Source of the DNA: a virus
Virus record (IMG/VR): IMGVR_UViG_3300021364_003044
Location: 1 to 39,337 of that record
Strand: one strand, 5' to 3'
DNA length: 39,337 nt
Position 1 is the stretch's first letter; every line of letters starts with the position of its first letter. Below, piece after piece: positions 1 through 8,377 of this stretch. The position numbers were made by a program, and so were the translations under genes. The notes below the pieces were generated by a model. The model was not told the origin of the DNA, made no database searches, and saw nothing but the letters and a program-made list of their open reading frames with translations.

Positions 1-342
1 TAATGAATTATTGGTACCTCCATTTGTATTAATTGTCACTAAAATATTTTTTTTATTAAAATAATCAATAATTTTTAAAATATCAGGATTTAAAGTTGGT
101 TCATCTATGTTTCCGCAAAGTTTTACATATTTTAAATTTTTTAATTCAAATTTGTTAAACCATTTTTGAATTTGATAAATCGATACAAAATTACTATTGA
201 TTTTAGAAACATATGGACTAGGTTCAATGAGTTCATTTTGTCTTTGACATGAAGGACATTTAGCATTACAAAATGAAGTAATCTCTAATTGTATTTTTCT
301 GAGTTGATTTATACCAATTGGCCAATAATTATTTCTATTCAT
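1..342 (-). CDS. Radical SAM protein, N-terminal part (runs off window)
   Basis: The gene starts with ATG at 342 and reads in frame to the window edge, so only the first 114 residues are visible. The radical SAM cluster motif CxxxCxxC is at C25, C29 and C32 (SFCNAKCPSC), close to the N-terminus, with no preceding cysteine-rich domain. Where most of these enzymes carry GGEP, this one has CGNIDEPTLNP, followed by a TNGG strand. The same arrangement (CGxxxxPxLNP, then STNGG) occurs in the radical SAM gene at 6255-7247, so the two are probably paralogues. It sits 12 nt downstream of the next radical SAM gene. The radical SAM assignment is firm. The substrate is unknown and the C-terminal auxiliary domain lies outside the window. 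Confidence 0.85.
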   Translation of the reverse strand, partial: MNRNNYWPIGINQLRKIQLEITSFCNAKCPSCQRQNELIEPSPYVSKINSNFVSIYQIQKWFNKFELKNLKYVKLCGNIDEPTLNPDILKIIDYFNKKNILVTINTNGGTNNSL

Positions 343-354
343 TTTTAATTTAAA

Positions 355-1479
355 TTAAATTCTTGAATACATTTTTTTTAATTCTGGAAAAGTATTTAAA
401 AAATCAGTATTTCTTTTTATATCGAATAATGTTATAGATTCATAAAAAACTTCTCTAAGTCGAATCAGTCTTGAGTGATCTATTTCTTTATTTAATAAAT
501 TGTAAAAAATATTTTTGTTCCATCCAAAATATTTAGGAATTTTCTGCACTTGTTTTAAAGATTTATCTAGTAAATCAGAATCAGATTTTATAATATCTAC
601 ACTGTAACACTGTGGATGTGCCCAAAATTTTAATTCTACAGGTTTGATATTATTATCTAAAAACCATTCAGCAAATTTATCTAAAATCAAACAATTAAAG
701 ACATTATAGCAAGAATGCACATTTAAAAATAAACCAGAACGTTGAATTTTATCGTAAATTTTTAACCATTTTTTTTGATTCAACCCCCATCTAACATATT
801 CGCCTCTTTTTTCAAAATTATCTAAACTCATGACAACACTTGCTTTATTAAAATGCACCAAATAATCATATACTATATCTACACCTTTATATTTGTCAAC
901 ACTACCATTTGTGTGCGACCAAACATGTATTTTTTTATTTAATTTTTTTTTGATTAAATAATCCAGCAATTCATAAATTCCATCTTGTAAAAAAGGTTCA
1001 CCGCCATTCAAATGTATACTTTTTATGTTAGATGCATTTTTTGCAATAAAATCTAACTTTTTTTTATTAAATGTACTCCATTCATCAGCACGATCAGACA
1101 ATTCATCACCTTCGTTGGCAATGTGAAAAGGTTCTCGAAAAAGTTTTCCTATTGTAGAGCTTAAAGAAGATTTGCACCCAAGACAGGCAAAATTACATTT
1201 ATTAGAAAACAATAAATCCATATACCTAATATCATATCTTTTATCATTACCCAGCTTAAGAGAGAATGATTCTCTTAGGCTATCAGGACAATTTTCACAT
1301 TCAATAGGTACTATTTGATTATCATATTGATCTCTTAAATGTTGCCATTTTAAATATGCTTCATCATAATCATCAGATTCATAAGATACTGGTAACTGAC
1401 AACAAGGAGATAGTACACCCTTTGGGCCTTCGTATATTGAATTCCAAGGTGCTAGACAGAGTTTATCGAAATGATCCAT
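355..1479 (-). CDS. Radical SAM protein with N-terminal cysteine-rich (N-twitch type) domain
   Basis: 374 residues. The N-terminus carries C8 in LCLAPW, C26-C27 in LSPCCQ and C61/C64 in ECENC. This is the pattern of the twitch domain-containing radical SAM family, in which an auxiliary Fe-S site precedes the SAM domain (family known to me by recall). The radical SAM motif is C95-C99-C102 (NKCNFACLGC) and the GGEP motif is in LNGGEPFLQDG. It is the third of three consecutive radical SAM genes. The upstream one ends at 1483, just before this ATG at 1479. The substrate cannot be deduced. Peptide or small-molecule modification is usual for enzymes with auxiliary clusters. Confidence 0.88.
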   Translation of the reverse strand: MDHFDKLCLAPWNSIYEGPKGVLSPCCQLPVSYESDDYDEAYLKWQHLRDQYDNQIVPIECENCPDSLRESFSLKLGNDKRYDIRYMDLLFSNKCNFACLGCKSSLSSTIGKLFREPFHIANEGDELSDRADEWSTFNKKKLDFIAKNASNIKSIHLNGGEPFLQDGIYELLDYLIKKKLNKKIHVWSHTNGSVDKYKGVDIVYDYLVHFNKASVVMSLDNFEKRGEYVRWGLNQKKWLKIYDKIQRSGLFLNVHSCYNVFNCLILDKFAEWFLDNNIKPVELKFWAHPQCYSVDIIKSDSDLLDKSLKQVQKIPKYFGWNKNIFYNLLNKEIDHSRLIRLREVFYESITLFDIKRNTDFLNTFPELKKMYSRI

Positions 1480-1482
1480 TTC

Positions 1483-2907
1483 TTATTTATACCACTCTAA
1501 CCATTCTAAGTCTGGAAAAATTTCAATAAAATTCAATTCTCTTTTTTCTGCTATTTTAAAACACCATTCAGACATTTCAGGTAATCTTTCAGACCAATCC
1601 TCTGAGTTCATGAAAGATATTAAACCTTCTAACCGTTTAATACCGTATGGTAAATCTTTCCACTCATCAAAAGTCAATTCCTCAACACCATTACACTTAT
1701 GCCAATTATCTTTTAGCCAAATATAAAACTTTTCATATTTTTGAGTAGTTTCTTTCTTAAACCATGTTGGTAAAATTTTGCAATTTAATTGTGGTGGCCA
1801 ATATGCCAAATGCAAATCTATCATACCTGCACCTGCAGGAAATTTGTTCAACAATTTCCATTCTTGACTCAATTTCCAAGTAATAAATTCAGGTAAATAA
1901 AAAATATTAAGTGCTGTAATTGTTGTAGCAGTTGTTAATCTCAAATTACCATGAGGGTAAGAATCTAATTGTTTAAGTTGATGTACAACTCTTCTCCATG
2001 GTGACGGATATCGTATAAAATGATTTTTTTCCGCATAACTGTCTATACTAAAATGAAAAATAACATTTTTAAATTCTTTCCATAAATCAAATAATTCTGG
2101 ATACCATTCCAATCCATTTGAATTATATCTAACTTCTATATTTTTAGCATATCCCATTTCAATAATTTTTTCAAGAACCATGTAATGTTCTTTCATTATT
2201 AAAGATTCGCCACCTGCCCAGTATAATTGTTTTAATGTCGGAACTTGTGTCCAAAATTCATTCCAAAATTCTGGATTTTTTTTATGCCATGCATATGAAC
2301 CCCCGGACCATGCCAATTTACCAGAATCTTTTTCCCACAATTGTGATTTTTTTAGTCTTTCATTTGTGAGAGAAGGATATATTTCTTTATATTCTTTCAC
2401 CCAATTTGATGAATCATGTGGACTACACATCACACAAGCTAATTGACATTTAGATCCCAGTCTCAAGTCAATATATCTAACCCTAGGAGGTATAGAACCG
2501 TCATCAGCGGTATCTTTTATTATATCCTCTATTCCTAGTTCATTGACCCATTTAGCGGTTTCCCATTGCCTCTTACTCCTATGACCTGAATCTTCCTCCT
2601 TAAAACATTTTAAACAAGAATCAGGACGTTCTCCTCTCATCATCATTCTGCGTACCGCTTTCATATAGTCATTATTCCATGCCTCTAATAAACCGGTAGT
2701 TGCTAAATTAGCAGGTTTACCATCATCTCTTCTCAACACACCTGCTTCAGAAATTGTTTTCTTAGTGGAATCTTTATCTTGTACTGCGGACGCATTAGCA
2801 GTACAGCAAACACGCATATGTCCATTAGGTCTTGTCGAAATGTGCATCCAAGGTAATGCGCAAAAAGTTGAGGAGGGTAAATCAATAGGATCTTTATCTA
2901 TTATCAT
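1483..2907 (-). CDS. Radical SAM protein with N-terminal cysteine-rich (N-twitch type) domain
   Basis: 474 residues, the longest non-fused radical SAM protein here. N-terminal motif FCALPW (C16), then RVCC (C34-C35) and CLKC (C98, C101), a likely auxiliary cluster site. The radical SAM triad is C154-C158-C161 (SKCQLACVMC), followed by WAGGES, a degenerate GGEP motif. The long C-terminal half has no recognised domain and is rich in tryptophan. It lies between a QueC-like gene (2929-3699) and another radical SAM gene and is probably co-transcribed with both. The ATG at 2907 has only a weak A-rich leader. Function beyond radical SAM chemistry is unknown. Confidence 0.88.
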   Translation of the reverse strand: MIIDKDPIDLPSSTFCALPWMHISTRPNGHMRVCCTANASAVQDKDSTKKTISEAGVLRRDDGKPANLATTGLLEAWNNDYMKAVRRMMMRGERPDSCLKCFKEEDSGHRSKRQWETAKWVNELGIEDIIKDTADDGSIPPRVRYIDLRLGSKCQLACVMCSPHDSSNWVKEYKEIYPSLTNERLKKSQLWEKDSGKLAWSGGSYAWHKKNPEFWNEFWTQVPTLKQLYWAGGESLIMKEHYMVLEKIIEMGYAKNIEVRYNSNGLEWYPELFDLWKEFKNVIFHFSIDSYAEKNHFIRYPSPWRRVVHQLKQLDSYPHGNLRLTTATTITALNIFYLPEFITWKLSQEWKLLNKFPAGAGMIDLHLAYWPPQLNCKILPTWFKKETTQKYEKFYIWLKDNWHKCNGVEELTFDEWKDLPYGIKRLEGLISFMNSEDWSERLPEMSEWCFKIAEKRELNFIEIFPDLEWLEWYK

Positions 2908-2928
2908 TTTTTAAATTTTATTTCTTTA

Positions 2929-3699
2929 TTATTGTAGTTTTCCAAATGCCCATAATCTTTCTTCACACCACCAACACTTACCGCAATGATAGGTGTAATT
3001 ACCAGAATCTTCAATTGAACCTTCACAACTTCTAGTAATAGGAAATAATGTGTTTAATAGATCAAATTTATGATAAATTTTATAAATAAATTTTTTATTG
3101 ATATTAAAAAAAGGATTTATGAAACAACCGTCCGGACTTTCATTGTAAATTTCTCTTTTAGCATCAACATCTCTCACTCTTTCTTTATTTTTATCAATAG
3201 GAGCATCATTCGGCGGATTGCAAGTTATTCCACTATATAGAATTTGCATTTCATCTTTTTCGAATAATTCAACATTCCTATCTCTAAATTCCTTATCTTC
3301 ACATTGATAAGAATCGTTTATATCAGGATAAAAAATTTTATGATCTAAAAATTTAAATTTTAAATTGTCCTCAATAAAATCAACAACATTTTGTGCATAC
3401 AAAGGATTCCAAGGTCTGGTTCTGCGCACACTCAAAGGCAAAATGTTTATTGATAATTTCTCATCAATAATTTTTTTCGCCAATAAATATGCCAAAATAG
3501 AACTATCAGCACCACCAGACATCCATATTCCCAGTGTTTTAACTTCTTTAAATTGATTTTTCATTGTATCATCAAAAAATTTTATATTACCTAGTTTATA
3601 CTCTTCAATATCATAATAAACTCGCTTAAACATAAATTTATGACTAACTTTTTTAGGTATAATAATTTCTACTTTTTGATTCTCAATTTCAATAATCAT
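2929..3699 (-). CDS. QueC-like ATP pyrophosphatase (copy 1)
   Basis: 256 residues. A PP-loop (SGGADSS, S61-S67) marks an N-type ATP pyrophosphatase that adenylates its substrate. Four cysteines at C225, C239, C242 and C245 (SCEG...HCGKCWWCEER) match the zinc site of 7-cyano-7-deazaguanine synthase QueC. It is a close paralogue of the gene at 5464-6258: both share the N-terminal EIIIPK, the PP-loop region, SVRRT, NVVDFI and LFPITRSCEG. QueC itself converts a carboxylate to a nitrile through an amide. No QueD, FolE or classical QueE is evident nearby, so amide or nitrile formation on another substrate is equally possible. The start at 3699 has AGGA upstream. Confidence 0.75.
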   Translation of the reverse strand: MIIEIENQKVEIIIPKKVSHKFMFKRVYYDIEEYKLGNIKFFDDTMKNQFKEVKTLGIWMSGGADSSILAYLLAKKIIDEKLSINILPLSVRRTRPWNPLYAQNVVDFIEDNLKFKFLDHKIFYPDINDSYQCEDKEFRDRNVELFEKDEMQILYSGITCNPPNDAPIDKNKERVRDVDAKREIYNESPDGCFINPFFNINKKFIYKIYHKFDLLNTLFPITRSCEGSIEDSGNYTYHCGKCWWCEERLWAFGKLQ

Positions 3700-3704
3700 A
3701 GTTC

Positions 3705-3824
3705 CTATTCATAAATATAGATGTCGTAATTATAATTTTTTTCTAAATTTGAATCATCATCAGATTCATCTTCATTAGATTCATCTTCATCAACTTCATT
3801 GTTTTTATCAGGCATATGTGACAT
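3705..3824 (-). CDS. Small acidic tyrosine-rich peptide (39 aa)
   Basis: A short reading frame fills the gap between the nitroreductase and the QueC-like gene. It begins with ATG at 3824 (an internal ATG at 3815 would drop three residues), overlaps the nitroreductase stop at 3808-3810, and ends in TAG at 3705-3707. The middle (residues 10-24) is almost entirely Asp, Glu, Ser and Asn. The last nine residues hold four tyrosines (Y31, Y33, Y36, Y38). No signal peptide or zinc motif is seen. Size and position would fit a leader-core substrate for the neighbouring radical SAM enzymes or a small regulatory protein. The ribosome binding site is weak, so translation is not certain. Confidence 0.45.
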   Translation of the reverse strand: MSHMPDKNNEVDEDESNEDESDDDSNLEKNYNYDIYIYE

Positions 3825-4428
3825 TTATTTTCTTATTGAATGATGGTATCATATCATCAGTAATATGATGTTGTCTTCTATTTTTCATAGAATCTTTAAT
3901 ACCCACTCCCATCAATAGTACAGGATCAAATTCAGTATTCAAGATTCTTTTTACTTCTTGTGCATCAAAACACTTACAACATCCTGTCTCATAATCTAAC
4001 ATACTAGCTGTTAAATTAACAAATCCAGCAGCAATACCTATCGCCTGATGCAAATCTTCTTCAACGGTCACTTCATCATTTGAAGTCATGTTACCATTAA
4101 CATTGTTAACATTTTCTTGATTTTTAGAATTTTCTAATTTATTTTTAGAAAAAACCAGTAATGCATTTGCCAATACTTGAGGATTGGTTCTTCCTTCTTG
4201 ATTGTCATTTTCAAAATACGTTTTATCATGAATATCTTCAATTATATCTCTGTCCTGAATAACATGTAAATTATAAAATTCAATATTTTGTTTTGTTGGA
4301 CATTCAGTCGCAGAAGTTACTATTAAATCCAAATCTTCTTTTGGAATGATCTTATTCAAATCCCAATTTCTCTGACATCTCTGAGATTTGAAAATGGATT
4401 TCTTAATTTTGTCTTTAAAATCTTTCAT
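3808..4428 (-). CDS. Nitroreductase-like flavoprotein
   Basis: 206 residues. The N-terminal half has the family-like QRCQRNWDL and ATECPTKQN segments that contact FMN in nitroreductases. The second half has the helical AIGIAAGFVNLTASMLDYE and a closing VLLMGVGIK strand (PLLMLGIG-type). A polar, low-complexity insert (about residues 97-120, Asn/Glu/Ser-rich) separates the halves. Such flavoproteins oxidise or reduce C-N, C=C or nitro groups, and azoline oxidation in peptide pathways uses related enzymes. ATG at 4428 has AAGG upstream and overlaps the preceding radical SAM gene by 14 nt. The exact reaction is unknown. Confidence 0.7.
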   Translation of the reverse strand: MKDFKDKIKKSIFKSQRCQRNWDLNKIIPKEDLDLIVTSATECPTKQNIEFYNLHVIQDRDIIEDIHDKTYFENDNQEGRTNPQVLANALLVFSKNKLENSKNQENVNNVNGNMTSNDEVTVEEDLHQAIGIAAGFVNLTASMLDYETGCCKCFDAQEVKRILNTEFDPVLLMGVGIKDSMKNRRQHHITDDMIPSFNKKINVTYA

Positions 4429-5467
4429 GAAACCTTTCTAATTCGTTTAAGAAATTACTCAAATTTTTTGGAAACTTTTTATGTTTTATATTATTGTAGT
4501 TCAATAAAAATTCAGAAACAACATCATGATTATATTTATTTGATTTTAAATGTTTATCGATTAAATCTAAAAATTTAGAGTTTTTAGAGTATTCCAGTAT
4601 TATTTTTTTAAATTCATCGGGTATATATGAAACATCTAACATCTTAGGATTATACAGAGGAGTGAATAAAATATCATCAGAATATCTGTTCATAACTTTT
4701 TCTATGTTTAATATATCAAGACAATTCATTATTTGATAAACTAATTGAAACGATATGAAAAAATCGTTTTTTTTCCATTCTTCTAAAGTTTTTAAAAAAT
4801 TTTCATATTTTATACCTCTTCTAATTAAAACTACAGTGTCAGATGTAGCATCAAAACTGACTTTAATATTGACATTTTTGAATTTTTTCAATTCACTTAA
4901 AATTTGATCATCGGGAAAGATTGTACAATTAGTATTTATGATTAATTTAGTATTCTTACTCATTTTATCTAAAATAGAGTATAATCTTTTTTCGGCAAAA
5001 GGTTCACCTCCCGATAAAACAGCTTCATCAATTTCATCAAAATCTAAATTTGTAAACACATCAAAATTATTAATTTCTCTATAACCTTTAAATCTATTAC
5101 TGTAATCCGAACTGCACATTATACATTTTAAATTGCAAATGTTACTCAAAGAAAATTCTAAGTATTTTATCCTAGGATTTTTTATGTATTCTTCATCATA
5201 AAACTTTGTGTTTAATTGATTTCTTAGACTCCAATTACCCTCACTTTCATATTTGTGACAAGCAAAACAATTTTCCACAAATTCTCCATTTAAAAATTTT
5301 TTTCTCAAATCTTTATTTTCATCACTATTAAATGTTTCTAATATGGAATATTTTTTAAACTTTTCATCTTTATAAGGCAGAGGCTTGAATAAACAACATG
5401 GTCTATAATATCCATTTGGCATTAATGACATTGATATGAATGGGGCAATACAGAATTTATCGTTCAA
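4415..5467 (-). CDS. Radical SAM protein with N-terminal cysteine-rich domain, TTG start
   Basis: I place the start at TTG 5467 (350 aa). It is preceded by GGGAGG with a five-base spacer and overlaps the upstream TGA stop as TTGA. The longer ATG-started form (5512) would add 15 residues that merely overlap the QueC-like gene. From the TTG the protein opens with NDKFCIAPF (C6), as family members do, then RPCC (C24-C25) and CFAC (C67, C70). The radical SAM triad is C111-C115-C118 (NICNLKCIMC), with GGEP in LSGGEPFAEK. It sits between QueC-like copy 2 and the nitroreductase. Substrate unknown. Confidence 0.87.
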   Translation of the reverse strand: MNDKFCIAPFISMSLMPNGYYRPCCLFKPLPYKDEKFKKYSILETFNSDENKDLRKKFLNGEFVENCFACHKYESEGNWSLRNQLNTKFYDEEYIKNPRIKYLEFSLSNICNLKCIMCSSDYSNRFKGYREINNFDVFTNLDFDEIDEAVLSGGEPFAEKRLYSILDKMSKNTKLIINTNCTIFPDDQILSELKKFKNVNIKVSFDATSDTVVLIRRGIKYENFLKTLEEWKKNDFFISFQLVYQIMNCLDILNIEKVMNRYSDDILFTPLYNPKMLDVSYIPDEFKKIILEYSKNSKFLDLIDKHLKSNKYNHDVVSEFLLNYNNIKHKKFPKNLSNFLNELERFHERF

Positions 5468-6258
5468 ATATACCTCCCAAATGCCCAAAATCTTTCTTTG
5501 CACCACCAACATTTTTCACAGTGAACTGTATAATTTTTTGTATCCTGTTCAAACCCTTCACAACTTCTAGTAATGGGAAATAATGTTTCTAACAAGCCGA
5601 AATCATCATATATTTTCGCTAATATTTTTTTGTTTATTTTAGCAAAAGGATTATAATATGTTCTCAAAGGCCAATCATCTTTAATTAAAATAGTTCCTTG
5701 ACCATCGTCTCTATTTGTTTGAGTACTTTCTTCATCCAACTCACCTTTGGGGGGATTTGAAGTTATACCACTATACATAACTTGCAATAAATTTTTTGAA
5801 AAATTTTCATGATCCCTGTCAACAAATTCTTTAAAATTTGCCTGATAATCATCATCAAGAGATGGCCAATATGATTTCAAATCCAATATGTTATCAACTT
5901 TCAATTGATCTTTAATAAAATCCACAACATTTGCTGCGTATAAAACATTCCATGTTTTAGGTGTCCTTCTAACACTTAATGGTTGTAATAAAACATCAAG
6001 ATTCTCATCTTTTATTTTTTTTGTCAACAGATAGGCTAACAAAGAACTATCAGCACCTCCTGACATCCAAATACCGATAGTTTTTACTGGTATTTGTTCA
6101 ATATTATTTTGATCACTATTAAAAGTTCCCTTTTTTTCTTGCTCTACTATCCAATCGACATCGTGCTGATACAAAAATTTCAATACATCTTCTTTATATC
6201 TAGGAACTGTTTTAGGTATAATAATCTCAATTTTTTTATTATCATAATTCAATTTCAT
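5464..6258 (-). CDS. QueC-like ATP pyrophosphatase (copy 2)
   Basis: 264 residues, paralogous to the protein at 2929-3699. The PP-loop is SGGADSS at residues 66-72. The QueC-type zinc cysteines are C233, C247, C250 and C253 (SCEG...HCEKCWWCKER). The region between (LSVRRT, NVLYAANVVDFI, ITSNPP) is also shared with copy 1, so a single ancestral gene was duplicated or acquired twice. The ATG at 6258 overlaps the upstream radical SAM stop as ATGA, and the stop overlaps the next TTG. It may act as a QueC (carboxylate to nitrile) or as an amide-forming ligase on an unknown substrate. Confidence 0.75.
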   Translation of the reverse strand: MKLNYDNKKIEIIIPKTVPRYKEDVLKFLYQHDVDWIVEQEKKGTFNSDQNNIEQIPVKTIGIWMSGGADSSLLAYLLTKKIKDENLDVLLQPLSVRRTPKTWNVLYAANVVDFIKDQLKVDNILDLKSYWPSLDDDYQANFKEFVDRDHENFSKNLLQVMYSGITSNPPKGELDEESTQTNRDDGQGTILIKDDWPLRTYYNPFAKINKKILAKIYDDFGLLETLFPITRSCEGFEQDTKNYTVHCEKCWWCKERFWAFGRYI

Positions 6259-7247
6259 AATTTTTCCTTTATTACTGATCTTTTACCACCATCGCCACAA
6301 GAGAACCAACATCTAGGCACATGAAATTTACTATTTTTATTCCAACCATCTACTAATGTCTTCAAATACCATTCAGAATTCAATATCTCAGTTAAGGAAT
6401 GTATATTTAAATCATTAAAATTATTACCATAATTATTAAAAACATTACTCAATCCAAGTTCTACAATTGATTTTTCTTTTACATTTTCATCATACAGATG
6501 ACAACAAGGCCATAATTTATTATCCACACTTATAAAAATTTCATTTTTTATTTTATGTCTGCATTTAATATTTACTGAATCGTAATCATCATCCAGTATT
6601 TTTTGTTTTATACTTTCAACACTGTTTACATCCAATTCTTTTGAATTAGTTGATTTATTATGTTTTGCAGATTCACTGTTATTTCTCCAACTATTTCTTG
6701 TTAAAAAAGTCATTCCTTTCTCATCTGCTATTTTCTTTGCTAAAGTTAATTCACTAAAATTATAGTCAAACAATATGTATTGCCACACACTCAAACCTCC
6801 TGCTTGATTGTATGTATTTACATTTTCCCAAACTTTGTTAATGTTTACGTTTTCTCTGTAATCATTTCTAGTCACACCATCGATTGACCAATGTACAACA
6901 AATTTTTCATTTGACATTTTAGATAATTCACCTAAATTTTTCCAAAAATCCTTAGTTTTTGCTCCACCATTAGTTGACATCTCAATATTTTTTACATTTT
7001 TGCTAAAAATAAAATATTCTATTATAAGTTCTAATTCTGGATTTAACATTGGATCACCCAAAACACCGCATAATTTAATTTTAGTATTTTTCATATCTAA
7101 ATTATAAAAATTTTGTTTGATCTGCTTTAATGATAAATTACCCTTAAAGTAAGAAATTTTTTTATTGTCCAATTTAGTTCTCATGCAATCAGAACATCTT
7201 GCATTACATAAAGATGACAATTCAATTTCTATAACATCAATTTTCAT
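6255..7247 (-). CDS. Radical SAM/SPASM-like protein
   Basis: 330 residues. The radical SAM triad is C14-C18-C21 (SLCNARCSDC) at the extreme N-terminus. In place of GGEP it has CGVLGDPMLNP, then MSTNGG. The C-terminal third has cysteines arranged like a SPASM domain: NIKCRHK, LWPCC, then PRCWFSCGDGG. This suggests one or two auxiliary Fe-S clusters. SPASM proteins generally modify peptides or proteins, though sugar-modifying members exist. It resembles the partial gene at 1-342. It overlaps the preceding radical SAM gene by 11 nt and the following QueC-like gene by 4 nt, so translational coupling is likely. Confidence 0.87.
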   Translation of the reverse strand: MKIDVIEIELSSLCNARCSDCMRTKLDNKKISYFKGNLSLKQIKQNFYNLDMKNTKIKLCGVLGDPMLNPELELIIEYFIFSKNVKNIEMSTNGGAKTKDFWKNLGELSKMSNEKFVVHWSIDGVTRNDYRENVNINKVWENVNTYNQAGGLSVWQYILFDYNFSELTLAKKIADEKGMTFLTRNSWRNNSESAKHNKSTNSKELDVNSVESIKQKILDDDYDSVNIKCRHKIKNEIFISVDNKLWPCCHLYDENVKEKSIVELGLSNVFNNYGNNFNDLNIHSLTEILNSEWYLKTLVDGWNKNSKFHVPRCWFSCGDGGKRSVIKEKL

Positions 7248-8376
7248 ATTCTATGGTCTCAAATAATTTTTTCACATGCAAATCCCTCTCATAATTACTA
7301 TTTTTCTGTGATATTATTTCATATCCCAATTCATCTATAGTGTGTGCATTAAACATTTTACTTATATCATTTTTTGATTTTGTTATGCACATCCCACACC
7401 CACAGAATGATTTTGGACAAGTAATAATAGGCGCCTTTTTAGCATATAATTTATCAGCTAATTCTTCTATAATTTTATCAAACTCAGATATTTTACCCAA
7501 AGGCGCAACATCTCCATTTAAATTTACCGCACATGTTTGGTGAGTATATACAGCATCCAATTCTGAATTTAAAAACAGAAAATACCAATTTACCATACAA
7601 TTCCATCCAAAAAAATTTGTATCTGGTAAAAAATAAGAATCTACACCATCCGCCCTAAAACGTCTACCTCCACAACAAGGTCTACCAAGGCCTTTTTGAC
7701 TTTCACCCGAATCCGCAACGTTTTGTCCTTTTTCTTTCCAAAAATTTCTGAACCATTTCATTTGATCTCTAGTATACTTATGCGCATAACCTAACTCTAT
7801 TGCTTTCTCATCACTTTCTTCATCCCCAATGATTCTAGGTATAAATTTCACTCCATTCTTTTCCAATTTTTCACATACCTCTATACATTCATCAAAAAAA
7901 TTTTTATGAAACATGACATTAACTTTAAAATTTTCTTTTAAGGCAATAGCATTTTCAACCACTTTAGACTTCATTGAAGAAGTGGCCTCACAGTGATATG
8001 AGAGAGTGCCTCCTGTCGTTAACTCCATGACCTGATTCAATATTTTAGTACCAAACCAACCATTCGTTGTCAATCCTCTACTAAAATCTGGATATTCATT
8101 TTTAATAAACTCTAAAAATTTAAAGAAATCTGGATGTATTGTCGGTTCTCCTCCCGTAAAACTTAATTTTTTTCTAGATGGAAATTTTCTAAAGGTATCA
8201 TATAATTCAGCATATTCTGCCACATATCTCATTGATTCGCACAATGTTTCATAGTCAATAAATTTAGACGTTTTATTATTCCTATGAGGAGGACAATATG
8301 TACATGCATAAGAACATCTTCTACCCAAATCCCAAATTATCTGGTATCGATTAGACAAATCTTCAATATTTTTCAT
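7237..8376 (-). CDS. Radical SAM protein
   Basis: 379 residues. The radical SAM triad is C21-C25-C28 (RRCSYACTYCPPH), with a canonical GGEP in FTGGEPTIHPDF. The C-terminal portion is rich in cysteine (RPCCGG, WNCMVNW, HQTCAVNLNGDVAPLG, CPKSFCGCGMC), so auxiliary clusters are likely. The sequence around the cysteines departs from the other seven radical SAM proteins, marking a separate subfamily. It begins at ATG 8376 just after the small gene ending at 8378. Substrate unknown. Confidence 0.87.
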   Translation of the reverse strand: MKNIEDLSNRYQIIWDLGRRCSYACTYCPPHRNNKTSKFIDYETLCESMRYVAEYAELYDTFRKFPSRKKLSFTGGEPTIHPDFFKFLEFIKNEYPDFSRGLTTNGWFGTKILNQVMELTTGGTLSYHCEATSSMKSKVVENAIALKENFKVNVMFHKNFFDECIEVCEKLEKNGVKFIPRIIGDEESDEKAIELGYAHKYTRDQMKWFRNFWKEKGQNVADSGESQKGLGRPCCGGRRFRADGVDSYFLPDTNFFGWNCMVNWYFLFLNSELDAVYTHQTCAVNLNGDVAPLGKISEFDKIIEELADKLYAKKAPIITCPKSFCGCGMCITKSKNDISKMFNAHTIDELGYEIISQKNSNYERDLHVKKLFETIEYEN

Positions 8377-8377
8377 T

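Noticed and set aside
1484-1491. TATAAATA on the minus strand, resembling a T4 late promoter
   Set aside because: It encodes the last codons of the 1483-2907 gene and lies only a few bases from the next ATG, giving no room for a leader. In AT-rich DNA such octamers are expected by chance.
2929-6258. A complete queuosine/preQ0 pathway
   Set aside because: Only QueC-like genes are recognisable; FolE, QueD, a classical QueE and a transglycosylase are not seen in this window.
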